From Tateyamaria sp. Alg231-49 (GTDB lineage: Bacteria; Pseudomonadota; Alphaproteobacteria; Rhodobacterales; Rhodobacteraceae): a stretch of DNA of 64,000 nt. The notes below the pieces were generated by a model. The model saw only the letters and a program-made list of their open reading frames with translations, was not told where the DNA came from and made no database searches. The translations under genes were made by a program, and so were the position numbers. Below, piece after piece: positions 54,254 through 63,358 of the stretch; positions within the stretch are counted from its first letter, which is position 1; the number at the start of each line of letters is the position of its first letter. The stretch covers positions 676,554 to 740,553 of the forward strand of contig NZ_FRFA01000001.1 of NCBI RefSeq assembly GCF_900143535.1, in the 5' to 3' direction.

Positions 54254-55147
54254 ATGAAACTTGCGACACTTTCGGTGGGGGGTGAGCCTCATGCTGCGGT
54301 ACAGCTTGCGAATGGCAGCTGGCTTAATATCGCCGCCACAGGAACGTCCTTTGACAGTCTTCAAAGCATTATCGAGACAGGCGACGCTGCGATATCCGCG
54401 TTGCAAAACCTGGTGTCTCAGGCGGACGCAGGCCAACATGCCGATGCGGTGATCGCCGACCCCACACTGCTCGCGCCCACTCCGCAGCCCCGCAAAAATG
54501 TGTTTTGCGTCGGGCGCAACTATGCCGAACACATCGCCGAAGGTGACCGCGCTCAAAAGCAGAATGTCGGGGTCACTGAGCACCCTGTCTACTTCACCAA
54601 ACCACCGACCTCGATTGTATCGCCGGGCGGCGACATTCTGGTGTTCCCGCAAGTCTCAACATCGATCGACTATGAGGTCGAGTTGGCCGTAATCATTGGC
54701 AAACCGGGGCGCAACATTCCCAAAGAGGCCGCATACGAGCATATCTTTGGATACACAATTTTGAACGACGTGACGGCCCGTGACGTGCAACGTCGCCATG
54801 GCGGACAGTATTTTAAGGGCAAAGGGTTTGATGGCTCTTGTCCACTTGGCCCATGGATCGTGACTGCGGACGCCATCAGCGATCCACACAACCTGTCCAT
54901 CAGTCTGACCGTCAATGGCGAACAACGCCAGAACGGCAGCACCTCTGATATGATTTTCGATATTCCAACGCTCATCGCGTCCCTGTCACAGGGGATGACA
55001 TTGGAACCCGGTGACATCATCGCCACCGGCACGCCATCCGGCGTGGGATACGCGATGGATCCCCCCCGTTTTTTGACAGACGGCGACACCGTCGTCTGCA
55101 CGATCTCGGAAATCGGGGAGTTGAGGAACTCTGTCCGCAACGCCTGA
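54254..55147 (+). CDS. Fumarylacetoacetate hydrolase family protein, two-domain type
   Basis: A 297-residue enzyme. Start 54254 follows GGGAGGAG. A small N-terminal domain (residues 1-75) precedes the FAH domain: NVFCVGRNYAEHIAEG, VYFTKPPTSIVSPGGDI, the metal-binding IDYEVELAVIIG, GYTILNDVTARDVQRRH, KGFDGSCPLGPW and IIATGTPSGVGYA. Such proteins hydrolyse 2,4-diketo acids or act on 2-hydroxy-dienoates and oxaloacetate. It opens the probable operon that continues with the ABC importer 61 bases downstream. Confidence 0.9.
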   Translation: MKLATLSVGGEPHAAVQLANGSWLNIAATGTSFDSLQSIIETGDAAISALQNLVSQADAGQHADAVIADPTLLAPTPQPRKNVFCVGRNYAEHIAEGDRAQKQNVGVTEHPVYFTKPPTSIVSPGGDILVFPQVSTSIDYEVELAVIIGKPGRNIPKEAAYEHIFGYTILNDVTARDVQRRHGGQYFKGKGFDGSCPLGPWIVTADAISDPHNLSISLTVNGEQRQNGSTSDMIFDIPTLIASLSQGMTLEPGDIIATGTPSGVGYAMDPPRFLTDGDTVVCTISEIGELRNSVRNA

Positions 55148-55208
55148 TCCAGGCGGGGCAACAAGAACAGAGACCTCGACACAAAATTAACCAAGGAGGA
55201 GACACAAA

Positions 55209-56234
55209 ATGACAACCAGAAGAACATTTACCAAGCTCTTGGCTGCGATCCCGGTCGCAGGCCTTTTGAGCACCGGTGCCATGGCGCAAAACCTACGGGA
55301 CATCACGTTTGTGCAGCCCAGCCCATCGGCCATCAACTCTTTCCCGGTGTTCGTGGCCATTGGCGAAGGTTTCTTTGCCGACGAAGGCTTGAACGTCACG
55401 GTCGAAGCCATCAACGGCTCTGGTGCCGTTATTCAGGCTCTGTCCGCAGGCCAAGCTCAGTTCGGTCGCCCCGGCCCCGGCCCGATCATCGCGGCACGTT
55501 CGCGCGGTGTTTAAGTCGTCCACATCTATAACGTGGCCGCTCGTTCCAACTTTGGCATCGCAGTGCAGGAGGGTTCTGACATTCAGGACATCGAAGGCCT
55601 GCGCGGTAAGGTGATCGGCACGGGTACAGCAGACGGCGCGGAAGTGGGTTTTGCCCGCAACGTGATGTCGAGCGCTGGTATGACCGCAGGCACAGACTTT
55701 GAGTTTCTGACGGTCGGCGACGGTGGTCCGGCAACAGCGGCCTTCCTGAACAACGAGATCGTCGCATACTCGGCGTCTACTGCGGACACAGCCATTCTAA
55801 ACCAGCGCGGCATGGCTGTGCGTGACATCACGCCTGCTGAGTTTGGCCGCTTCTTTGGCAACGGCATTGCGACAATGGCCGACACCATCGCCAATGACCG
55901 TGAACTGGTCGAAGCATGGAGCCGTGCGTTCGCCAAAGGCCACGCCTTTGCACTGGACGATGCCAACCGCGAAGCTGTTCTGAAGCACCTTGCTGACGGC
56001 AACCCGCAAGAAGGCGAAGACAAAGAGTTCCAGTCGGCTCTGTTTGACGCTGTGCGTTCCAAGACCATCTCGACAAGCCCTGAAAACGGTCTGGGCTGGT
56101 ACCCTGCCGAGGTTTGGGCCGAATGGCAGGACGCGTTGGTCACCGGTGGTGAAATCGCGGCTCCGCTTGATGATCTGAGCGCGGCGTGGACCAATGAGTT
56201 CGCCGCAATCGGCAAAGCGGCCGCCAGCGAATGA
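55209..56234 (+). pseudogene. ABC transporter substrate-binding protein (SsuA/NMT1-like) with in-frame TAA
   Basis: The reading frame is 342 codons long and continuous except for one TAA at 55512-55514. The part before it (101 residues) has a twin-arginine-like signal (TTRRTFTKLL, then hydrophobic and AMAQ) and the NMT1/SsuA opening FPVFVAIGEGFFADEGLNVTVEAINGSGA. The part after it resumes in the same frame with VVHIYNVAARSNFGI and runs to the normal end, overlapping the ATPase start by four bases. Homologs have an acidic or polar residue at the stop. One base change explains it, so either a recent nonsense mutation or a sequence error. AAGGAGGAG is a strong ribosome binding site. The ligand is unknown. 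Confidence 0.85.
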
Positions 56235-57040
56235 CATCTCTGATGGCAGAAACGAAAGTCGGCGCACCTTTGGGTGCGCCGGTCTACGAACTGAACCGGG
56301 TCAGCAAGACCTATGCACACAATCTCGTGGTCGCTCTTAAAGAGGTCGACCTGACACTGCGCAAGGGCAGCTTTACGTCCGTCATCGGATCGAGCGGTTG
56401 TGGCAAGTCCACATTGCTCAAGATCATGGCCGGGTTGATCCCGCCCACCAAAGGTCGCGTCGTCCTTCAGGACAAACCCGTGACCGGCCCGCGTCGCGAC
56501 ATCGGGATGATGTTCCAACAGGCCACGCTGTTTCCGTGGAAGACAGCGATCGAGAATATCGTGCTGCCCATCGAGATTCGCGATGGAAAGCCCGCCGCCA
56601 AGGCCGCAATGGCCAAAGCCCATGAACTGATGGAGATTGTCGGCCTCAAGGGATTTGAGCACGTCTATCCCAACGAATTGTCCGGAGGCATGGCGCAGCG
56701 CACATCGATCTGCCGGATGTTGATCACGGAACCGGCGGTTTTGCTGCTGGACGAACCTTTTAGCGCGCTGGATGAGTTGTCCCGCGACATGATGAACATG
56801 GAACTGCAACGCATTTGCCGTGAACAGGACGCGACGGCCTTCCTTGTGACCCACTCCATTCAGGAAGCGGTCATTCTGTCGGACGAAATCGTGGTGATGA
56901 AGCCGCGCCCGGGCCGTGTGTCCGAGATCGTTAAGGTGGACCTTCCACGCCCACGCACGCTGGAGATGATGACCACCCCGGAATTCGGTGAAATCGTCGA
57001 ATACATCCGCACCCAACTGGACAAGGGAGAAGACATGTGA
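56231..57040 (+). CDS. ABC transporter ATP-binding protein (SsuB/TauB-like)
   Basis: A 269-residue ATPase overlapping the preceding gene (ATGA). Walker A is GSSGCGKSTLLK, the Q-loop MMFQQATLFPW, the signature LSGGMAQRTSICRML (methionine in place of the usual glutamine), Walker B LLLDEPFSALDE and the switch VTHS. It powers uptake with the permease that follows. Intact although the binding protein gene is interrupted. Confidence 0.94.
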   Translation: MTSLMAETKVGAPLGAPVYELNRVSKTYAHNLVVALKEVDLTLRKGSFTSVIGSSGCGKSTLLKIMAGLIPPTKGRVVLQDKPVTGPRRDIGMMFQQATLFPWKTAIENIVLPIEIRDGKPAAKAAMAKAHELMEIVGLKGFEHVYPNELSGGMAQRTSICRMLITEPAVLLLDEPFSALDELSRDMMNMELQRICREQDATAFLVTHSIQEAVILSDEIVVMKPRPGRVSEIVKVDLPRPRTLEMMTTPEFGEIVEYIRTQLDKGEDM

Positions 57041-57909
57041 CCGATCTTTCGAACAACGCGTCATCCTCAAATTCCAACGACACGCTGGAAGACACCGTCT
57101 GGGTTCAGGAGATCGCATTTATCGACTCAGTCCCCCGCTGGATCGCGATGACCTTCGTCTTTGTGGTTTTCATCGGCATATGGCAGTTCGTGACGGCCTT
57201 TGGCTTTGTATCCCCCATCATCTTGCCAACACCCTTGGAAACCTTTCAGGACATGATCTTTGTGGGCACCAACCTTGTGACTGGCGGCTACATGTTAACG
57301 GCCCTTTGGATCACCATTCTGGAGGTGATCTACGGCTTTGCCCTCGCCATCGCCATCGGCTTTTCGCTTGGCGTATTGGTTGGGGAAACCGCCTTTGGCG
57401 AAAAAGCGGTGATGCCATATCTGGTTGCCATCGACACGATGCCAAAGGTGGCGTTCGCCCCCCTCTTTGTGGCTTGGTTGGGCTTTGGCATTGAATCCAA
57501 AGTGGCCCTTGCCGCTTTTATCGCGACCTTCCCGATCGTGGTTGGCACCGCCGCCGGGCTGCATGCAGCGGACGAAAACGCGCGTATGCTGTTCAAGACG
57601 ATGGGGGCAAGCCGGATGCAAACCCTGATCAAGATGAAACTGCCAAGCGGGTTGCCGCAAATCTTTACCGGTCTCAAGATCGGCGCCGTTGGCGTGATGG
57701 CAGGCGCGATCACAGGTGAATTCCTTGGTGGCGGCAAAGGGTTTGGTGAGTTGATCCGCGTGGCAGCTTCGCAACTGAACACGCCGCGCGTCTTCTCGTT
57801 GATCCTCTACCTCAGCCTTGTGGGTCTGGCCCTGTATCTGCTGGTGCAATTCACCCAGCGCAAAGTGGTCTTCTGGCACGCAGAACGCGTGGGCTCTTAC
57901 GATGGCTGA
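57037..57909 (+). CDS. ABC transporter permease (SsuC/TauC-like)
   Basis: A 290-residue membrane protein starting with GTG that overlaps the ATPase stop (GTGA). Six membrane segments are visible; the coupling loop contains GLHAADENARMLFKTMGASRMQTLIKMKLPSGLPQIFTGLKIG, the EAA motif. Same family as sulfonate, nitrate and pyrimidine importers. The end overlaps the next gene by eight bases. Confidence 0.93.
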   Translation: MTDLSNNASSSNSNDTLEDTVWVQEIAFIDSVPRWIAMTFVFVVFIGIWQFVTAFGFVSPIILPTPLETFQDMIFVGTNLVTGGYMLTALWITILEVIYGFALAIAIGFSLGVLVGETAFGEKAVMPYLVAIDTMPKVAFAPLFVAWLGFGIESKVALAAFIATFPIVVGTAAGLHAADENARMLFKTMGASRMQTLIKMKLPSGLPQIFTGLKIGAVGVMAGAITGEFLGGGKGFGELIRVAASQLNTPRVFSLILYLSLVGLALYLLVQFTQRKVVFWHAERVGSYDG

Positions 57910-58957
57910 CGACGCAACTGTAAACCTCGAGACCTTGCGCACCTTCGTTGCCAAGGCTCTTGGGTCGCAAGGTGTGCCAGACGGGGATGCGGCCAAGGTC
58001 GCCGCCCTCATGGTCGAAGCTGACATCTACGGCTACGCCACCCACGGGGTGTTCCGCCTGCGCCAGTACATGGCCCGCTTGAAGGGCGGTGGTTGCAACC
58101 CGACCCCCACGGTCAAGGTCGTACACGAGACGGCGGCAACGGCGCTGATCGACGGGGATGATGGTCTGGGCCATCTGGCAATGGCTGCAGCACGCGATCT
58201 GGCGATGACCAAAGCACGCGAGGCCGGTATCGGCTGGGTCGGGGTGCGCGGTGGCAATCATGCAGGGCCCTTGGCGCTCTATGTACGCCCACAGGCCGAG
58301 GCCGGGCTGCTGGGCATGGCCGCTGCCGTGGGCAGCGCCAATCAAGTGCCCCCATACGGCGGCACGGACCTGTTGCTGGGCACAAACCCAATTGCGTTTT
58401 CCGCCCCCAATGAGGGGGACGATCCGTTCGTCTTCGACATGGCCACAACCGTGGCAGCCATGGGCAAAATCAAAACACTGCTGCAACAAGGCGAACCCAT
58501 GCCCGAAGGGTGGATGGTGGGCCGCGACGGCAAACCCCTGACCGACCCGGCGCGTAAATCCGAAGGGTTCTTGTTGCCCATCGGCGGCCCCAAGGGCTTT
58601 GGTCTGTCGGTGGCGATTGGCTTGATGGCCGGTGTCCTCAATGGCGCGTCCTTTGGCGCGGACGTGGTGGATTTCACCAACGACACGACGTCTTCGACAA
58701 ACACCGGGCAGTTCGTGATGGCCCTTGATCCTGCTGCCTTTGGCATTGCTGATTTCGGGGCGAACGCCGCCCGCGTGTTTGACGAAATGCGCGCCTCTCC
58801 CCCGCTGCCGGGGCACGACCCTGTGCGGATGCCCGGCGAGGGAAAGAGTGCAGCGGCGAAGGGGCGTATGGACCGGGGCCTTGCCCTCAAACCCGCCTTG
58901 CGCGCCGATCTTGAAGCCATTCTGGCGGAATATGGATTTGACGCAGCCCTTGGCTGA
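57902..58957 (+). CDS. Ldh2 family (malate/L-lactate/ureidoglycolate-type) dehydrogenase
   Basis: A 351-residue NAD(P)-dependent oxidoreductase of the Ldh2/MDH2 fold. Start 57902 (MADDATVNLETL). Marks of the family: ALMVEADIYGYATHGVFRLRQY with the substrate histidine, GVRGGNHAGPLALYV, GTNPIAFSAPN, FVFDMATTVAAMGKI and GGPKGFGLSVAIGLMAGVL. It oxidises a 2-hydroxyacid to a 2-oxoacid. Translationally coupled to the importer, so the imported compound or its product is its probable substrate. Confidence 0.9.
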   Translation: MADDATVNLETLRTFVAKALGSQGVPDGDAAKVAALMVEADIYGYATHGVFRLRQYMARLKGGGCNPTPTVKVVHETAATALIDGDDGLGHLAMAAARDLAMTKAREAGIGWVGVRGGNHAGPLALYVRPQAEAGLLGMAAAVGSANQVPPYGGTDLLLGTNPIAFSAPNEGDDPFVFDMATTVAAMGKIKTLLQQGEPMPEGWMVGRDGKPLTDPARKSEGFLLPIGGPKGFGLSVAIGLMAGVLNGASFGADVVDFTNDTTSSTNTGQFVMALDPAAFGIADFGANAARVFDEMRASPPLPGHDPVRMPGEGKSAAAKGRMDRGLALKPALRADLEAILAEYGFDAALG

Positions 58958-59020
58958 TCCAGTTTGTGGCCTGCAGATGCGCACAGCCCTTACCAAACCC
59001 AACGATCGGACCTGATTGAC

Positions 59021-59959
59021 GTGAAGACAGAAGACCAAATTGCCGTGATTGGTGCGGGGATGGCTGGTCTGACAGTCGCCCGCACCTTGGTGGATGCGGG
59101 TCACAGCGTTGTCGTGTTTGACAAGGGCCGTGGTCTTGGCGGGCGCATGGCATCGCGCAGGCGTGATGGCTGGCGGTTTGATCACGGGGCCATCGTGCTG
59201 CGGCCAACGGACGAGGCCTTTACCGCCCTGATCGCCCAGAATGAAGATCAAGGATACGCCGCACAATGGGCAGACGCTGCCGGATGGACGGGATTGCCCG
59301 GCATGAGCGGCAGTGTGAAACCCTTGGCACAGCCGCTCACAGTACATACCCAAGCCGAAGTCACCGGGTTGGAGCGCAGCGGCAATGGATGGGTCTTGCG
59401 CGGCGTCGCGCAGGCCGAAGGCGTGAAATTCGACAGGCTTGTTCTGGCGATCCCACAGCCCCAGGCCCTCCGCCTCCTGTCGCCATGGCCTGACCTTCAG
59501 GCCGCCATCGCACCGGCAGAGACGGACCCCTGCTGGACTGTCATGGTCGGCTTTGAAACGCCCTTGCCCACGGATCTCACTTACGCAAACGACCTGTCAG
59601 GCCCGATCTCGGTCATCGCGCGCGAGACCGCAAAACCGGGCCGCGATCTACTGGGGGACGCTTGGGTCATTCAAGCCAGCGCAGATTGGAGCAGCACCCA
59701 TCTGGAACGCGAACAGGCCGAAGTCCCCCCACCCCTGCTTGAGGCGTTCTTTGACACGCTTGGCTGCTCACCGGTGGCGCCCGTCATCAGCATGGCCCAC
59801 CGCTGGCGGTATGCATTGACCCGCACCCCCTTGGGTCAACCCTATATCCACGTGGACACCCTTGGGCTTTCGATCTGCGGGGATTGGTGTCTTGGCCCCA
59901 CGGCCCAAGATGCATTCAACAGCGGTCGCAGCCTTGCAGCTGAACTGTTATCAGAGTGA
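59021..59959 (+). CDS. FAD-dependent oxidoreductase (renalase-like)
   Basis: A 312-residue flavoprotein starting with GTG 59021. The Rossmann motif IAVIGAGMAGLTVARTLVDAGHSVVVFDKGRGLGGRMASRR and the C-terminal FAD contact LGLSICGDWCLGPTAQDAFNSGRSLA are clear; between them RLVLAIPQPQALRLL is typical of the small amine-oxidase/renalase branch. The substrate is unknown. The 63-base gap from the dehydrogenase gene and the 41-base gap to the ligase gene suggest the same operon. Confidence 0.82.
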   Translation: MKTEDQIAVIGAGMAGLTVARTLVDAGHSVVVFDKGRGLGGRMASRRRDGWRFDHGAIVLRPTDEAFTALIAQNEDQGYAAQWADAAGWTGLPGMSGSVKPLAQPLTVHTQAEVTGLERSGNGWVLRGVAQAEGVKFDRLVLAIPQPQALRLLSPWPDLQAAIAPAETDPCWTVMVGFETPLPTDLTYANDLSGPISVIARETAKPGRDLLGDAWVIQASADWSSTHLEREQAEVPPPLLEAFFDTLGCSPVAPVISMAHRWRYALTRTPLGQPYIHVDTLGLSICGDWCLGPTAQDAFNSGRSLAAELLSE

Positions 59960-60000
59960 GACTTTGGCCAATGGCCGCCAGAAATGAAGGAAGACCTTTC

Positions 60001-61536
60001 ATGAAGACCACGATGCACGCCCTTATCGCAGACCACCCCGGCAACCTGCCCGCTATTGGAGCCGCTGATCGCGACTGGCTAAGCTACGACGGTTTGCGCG
60101 CCTTGTCACAAGAGGTCGCATCGAGCCTGAACGCCATGGGCATAGGCGCAGGCGATCGTGTGGGCATTGTCCTGCCCAATGGGCCCGAGATGGCGACTGC
60201 CTTTGTCACCGTCGCGCAGGTCGCCACAACGGCGCCGCTTAACCCGGCTTATCGCGAAGATGAATACGCGTTCTATCTTGAAGACTTGAAAGCCAAGGCC
60301 TTGCTGATCAGCGCAGATGACGATGGCCCGGCGCATGCCGCCGCCCTAAAACTGGGTCTGCCGGTGATCCGCTTGTCTGTGCCGGAGGGCGCGGCGGCGG
60401 GGTATTTTACGCTGTCCTCTGACATGAGCGGTGAAGCGTCGCGCGCGCCAACAGCAGAAGATGTCGCGTTGATCCTGCATACGTCCGGGACGACCTCGCG
60501 CCCCAAGATCGTGCCCTTATTGCAGTCCAACGTGGCCGCATCCGCACACCATATCCGTGAAAGCCTCGCCCTCACGCCCGAGGACCGGTGCCTGAACGTC
60601 ATGCCCCTGTTTCACATTCACGGGCTTTTGGCGGCCGTGTCCGCCTCTCTGGCCGCTGGTGGCTCGGTCTTTTGCACGGCCGGATTCAACGCGCTCAACT
60701 TCTTTGCGATGATGGATGAGGCGCGCCCGACGTGGTTCACAGCCGTGCCCACAATGCATCAGGCAATCCTCGCCCGCGCGGGGCGCAATGCAGAGACCAT
60801 CGCGAATAACCCGCTTCGATTCTTGCGCTCGTCATCCGCCTCATTGCCTGCTCAGGTGATGGTTCAGTTGCAAGCAACCTTTGGCTCGCCAGTGATCGAG
60901 GCCTATGGCATGACCGAGGCTGCACACCAGATGGCCTGCAACCCCCTGCCCCCGCGCGCCCAGAAACCCGGCGCAGTCGGCGTCGAGGCAGGCCCAAAAG
61001 TTCGCGTCGCACATGAAATCGAAAACCACCTGATCGACGGCACAGGCGAGATCGTGATTTCAGGCCCCAACGTGACGGCGGGCTATGAAAGCAACCCGGA
61101 TGCCAACGCCAAAAATTTCTTTGATGCCGACGGCGCACGATGGTTTCGCACCGGCGATCAGGGGGCCTTTGATGCGGAGGGGTATTTGTACCTGACCGGG
61201 CGCCTCAAAGAGATCATCAACCGGGGCGGAGAAAAGATTAGCCCGCTGGAAGTCGACGGCGTGCTGCTGGATCACCCGGACGTGGCACAGGTCGTCACCT
61301 TTGCCCTGCCCCATGCCAAACTGGGCGAAGAGGTTGCGGCCGCTGTGGTGCTGCAAGAGGGGTCGGCCACCACCGACAAGGGCATCCGGGAATTTGCGTC
61401 CAGTCGGATGGCCGACTTCAAAGTGCCCCGCAAAGTGATCATTCTCGATGAAATCCCCAAAGGGGCGACGGGCAAGATGCAACGCATTGGTCTGGCCGAA
61501 AAGCTGGGTCTCGTGGAAAAGGCGCAAGGCGAATGA
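60001..61536 (+). CDS. Acyl-CoA synthetase, oxalate-CoA ligase (AAE3/PCS60) type
   Basis: A 511-residue AMP-forming ligase. Start 60001 follows AAGGAAG; a GTG at 59956 overlapping the previous stop is an alternative. The P-loop is LILHTSGTTSRPKIVPL; the A5 motif is EAYGMTEAAHQM, with RTGDQG and GRLKEIINRGGEKISPLEVD near the C-terminus and the lysine in PKGATGKMQR. The series SSSASLPAQ...EAYGMTEAAHQMACNPLPP and the HTSGTTSRPK loop strongly recall plant AAE3 and yeast Pcs60, which make oxalyl-CoA. Other short acids remain possible. The stop overlaps the PanE-like gene (ATGA). Confidence 0.85.
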   Translation: MKTTMHALIADHPGNLPAIGAADRDWLSYDGLRALSQEVASSLNAMGIGAGDRVGIVLPNGPEMATAFVTVAQVATTAPLNPAYREDEYAFYLEDLKAKALLISADDDGPAHAAALKLGLPVIRLSVPEGAAAGYFTLSSDMSGEASRAPTAEDVALILHTSGTTSRPKIVPLLQSNVAASAHHIRESLALTPEDRCLNVMPLFHIHGLLAAVSASLAAGGSVFCTAGFNALNFFAMMDEARPTWFTAVPTMHQAILARAGRNAETIANNPLRFLRSSSASLPAQVMVQLQATFGSPVIEAYGMTEAAHQMACNPLPPRAQKPGAVGVEAGPKVRVAHEIENHLIDGTGEIVISGPNVTAGYESNPDANAKNFFDADGARWFRTGDQGAFDAEGYLYLTGRLKEIINRGGEKISPLEVDGVLLDHPDVAQVVTFALPHAKLGEEVAAAVVLQEGSATTDKGIREFASSRMADFKVPRKVIILDEIPKGATGKMQRIGLAEKLGLVEKAQGE

Positions 61537-62513
61537 AAATCTGTGTTTTCGGAGCGGGCGCCATAGGCGGCTATATGGGCGTGAAATTGGCGCAAGCGGG
61601 CGCAGACGTCAGTCTGGTCGCACGCGGACCACACCTAGCGGCGATGCAGGACAAGGGGCTGACGTTGCTAGAAGACGGGCAAGCACCCCAAACCGTATCC
61701 GTGACAGCGAGCGACAATCCTGCTGACTTGGGGCCGCAGGACTATGTCATCGTAACGCTCAAGGCGCATTCAGTACCGCCCGTGGTGGACAAGATGCAGC
61801 CGTTGATCGGGCCAGACACCACGATCGTGTCCGGTGTAAACGGCGTTCCGTGGTGGTACTTCCACAAACTTGGCGGACCTCTTGAGGGCACGCGACTGGC
61901 ATCAGTCGACCCAGGCAATGCGCAGTGGAACGGGTTTGGTCCGGACCGGGTGTTGGGCTGTGTGGTCTATCCGGCGGCAGAAGTCATTGAACCCGGCACG
62001 ATCAAGCACATTGAGGGGAACAGATTTTCTTTAGGCGAACCCGATGGCAGCAAATCTGACCGCGCGGTGGCACTGTCCAAGGCATTAATGGCAGCAGGTA
62101 TGAAGGCGCCCGTACGACCCCGCCTGCGCGACGAGATATGGGTCAAACTGTGGGGCAACCTGTCCTTCAACCCGATCTCCGCGCTCACCGACACGACGCT
62201 TGATGTCTTGTGCACGGATGAGGGCACTCGATCTGTGGCACGCAACATGATGCTTGAGGCGCAAACAATCGCGGAAAAACTGGGAGTAAAGTTTCCCATC
62301 GATGTGGAACGTCGGATCGACGGGGGCGCGGCGGTGGGCGCACACCGGACGTCCATGCTGCAAGACCTCGACCAAGGCCGCCCTATGGAGATCGACGCGC
62401 TGGTCGGTTCTGTGCAGGAATTGGGTCGCGTCACCGACACACCGACCCCGACAATCGACACTGTTCTTGCGTTGATCAAATTGCGCGGGCGAAGTGCTGG
62501 ATTGTATGAATAG
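61533..62513 (+). CDS. Ketopantoate-reductase family protein, candidate oxalyl-CoA reductase (PanE2-like)
   Basis: A 326-residue NADPH-dependent reductase. Nucleotide site CVFGAGAIGGYMGVKLAQAG, the phosphate-binding arginine in VARGPHLAAM, catalytic lysine and asparagines in EIWVKLWGNLSFNPISALT, and the catalytic glutamate in GRPMEIDALVG. It starts within the stop of the oxalate-CoA-ligase-like gene. In Methylobacterium extorquens a PanE homolog (PanE2) reduces oxalyl-CoA to glyoxylate, so the pairing suggests that activity. Plain ketopantoate reduction for coenzyme A synthesis is the alternative. Last gene of the operon; no clear terminator. Confidence 0.85.
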   Translation: MKICVFGAGAIGGYMGVKLAQAGADVSLVARGPHLAAMQDKGLTLLEDGQAPQTVSVTASDNPADLGPQDYVIVTLKAHSVPPVVDKMQPLIGPDTTIVSGVNGVPWWYFHKLGGPLEGTRLASVDPGNAQWNGFGPDRVLGCVVYPAAEVIEPGTIKHIEGNRFSLGEPDGSKSDRAVALSKALMAAGMKAPVRPRLRDEIWVKLWGNLSFNPISALTDTTLDVLCTDEGTRSVARNMMLEAQTIAEKLGVKFPIDVERRIDGGAAVGAHRTSMLQDLDQGRPMEIDALVGSVQELGRVTDTPTPTIDTVLALIKLRGRSAGLYE

Positions 62514-63358
62514 GGAGTATTGGGACGCACTGCGAGGTCATGCGCTTTGTTCAAAACAGGCGCCGTACAGCTATCAGAACGATGCACGCGCTAAAGCACT
62601 TGGATAAAACGAACACCTGTGGACCTGTCACGTTTTAGTGCCGCCCAAAGCGCGCGTTTATTAGAAAAATGTTGGAACTGCTAAGCTAAATCGACAGAAA
62701 AACCCGCCACACTGCCCCCCCGCAGCCAGCCCAGTAGACCGAGGCCGACGAAAAGAACGCGGCGATGCTTTGCCCCACCCCGCCAGCGCCAAATTCAGCA
62801 GGTGGAAAGCCGGTTGGCTCAGGCGAAAACAGCGTCGAAAATAGCCGCGCCCGCGGCCAAAAAACCCAACAAGGCAAGGAACATCGCAAGCGCAAACACG
62901 AGGGCTTCCAGCTTGGTTAGGGGCGGGTCTTTGGGATTTGGATTTGTGCTCATGCGGCGCGGCTTAGTGTCTGTGCCTGACGGCCGCAATGAGCGAAATT
63001 CAGCTTGGCGAAATACTGCCAACCTGCCCTTTCCGTGACTACTCACTCAGCAAATAGTAGAAGGCCAATGCAGAGGAAAACAGTTGGCCACCTACTCTGA
63101 AAATCTATGCAGCACGCGGCTTACAAAACATTCTTCAACGACCAAAACGGTCATGATCCTGCCGCGCCACGCGACTGGCATAATCCGAACGGAACACACG
63201 CAGCACTTGCACCGGATCGCCCTCGGCCGCCCCACGCGCTGCGCGTCTTGCAGTCTTGACTTGCCGGTTGCCTGCATTCTGAGGACCAGATGCCTGTTTC
63301 GCACACTGTCTGTACTCGGTGTCTCGTCCACCGGCCCTAAGGAAGCGACAAACTTCGG
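62514..63358. other. Gene-poor interval, possibly decayed sequence
   Basis: No convincing gene except the possible small membrane protein at 62819-62953. Several open frames on both strands are short and overlap each other with no family likeness. No tRNA was found. The area lies between the organic acid operon and a truncated cupin followed by an insertion sequence, so it may be a site of rearrangement. Confidence 0.5.
62819..62953 (-). CDS. Possible 44-residue single-pass membrane protein
   Basis: Starts MSTNPNPKDPPLTKLEALVF and continues as one hydrophobic helix ending AAIFDAVFA. The polar, proline-rich start followed by a clean helix is typical of real small membrane proteins, but no ribosome binding site is seen and the frame is short. 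Confidence 0.35.
   Translation of the reverse strand: MSTNPNPKDPPLTKLEALVFALAMFLALLGFLAAGAAIFDAVFA

Noticed and set aside
55583..57118. 511-codon minus-strand frame opposite the ABC transporter
   Set aside because: Antisense shadow; the plus strand carries ABC motifs, overlaps and ribosome binding sites.
57851..59353. 500-codon minus-strand frame opposite the Ldh2-type gene
   Set aside because: Antisense shadow of the Ldh2 and FAD oxidoreductase genes.
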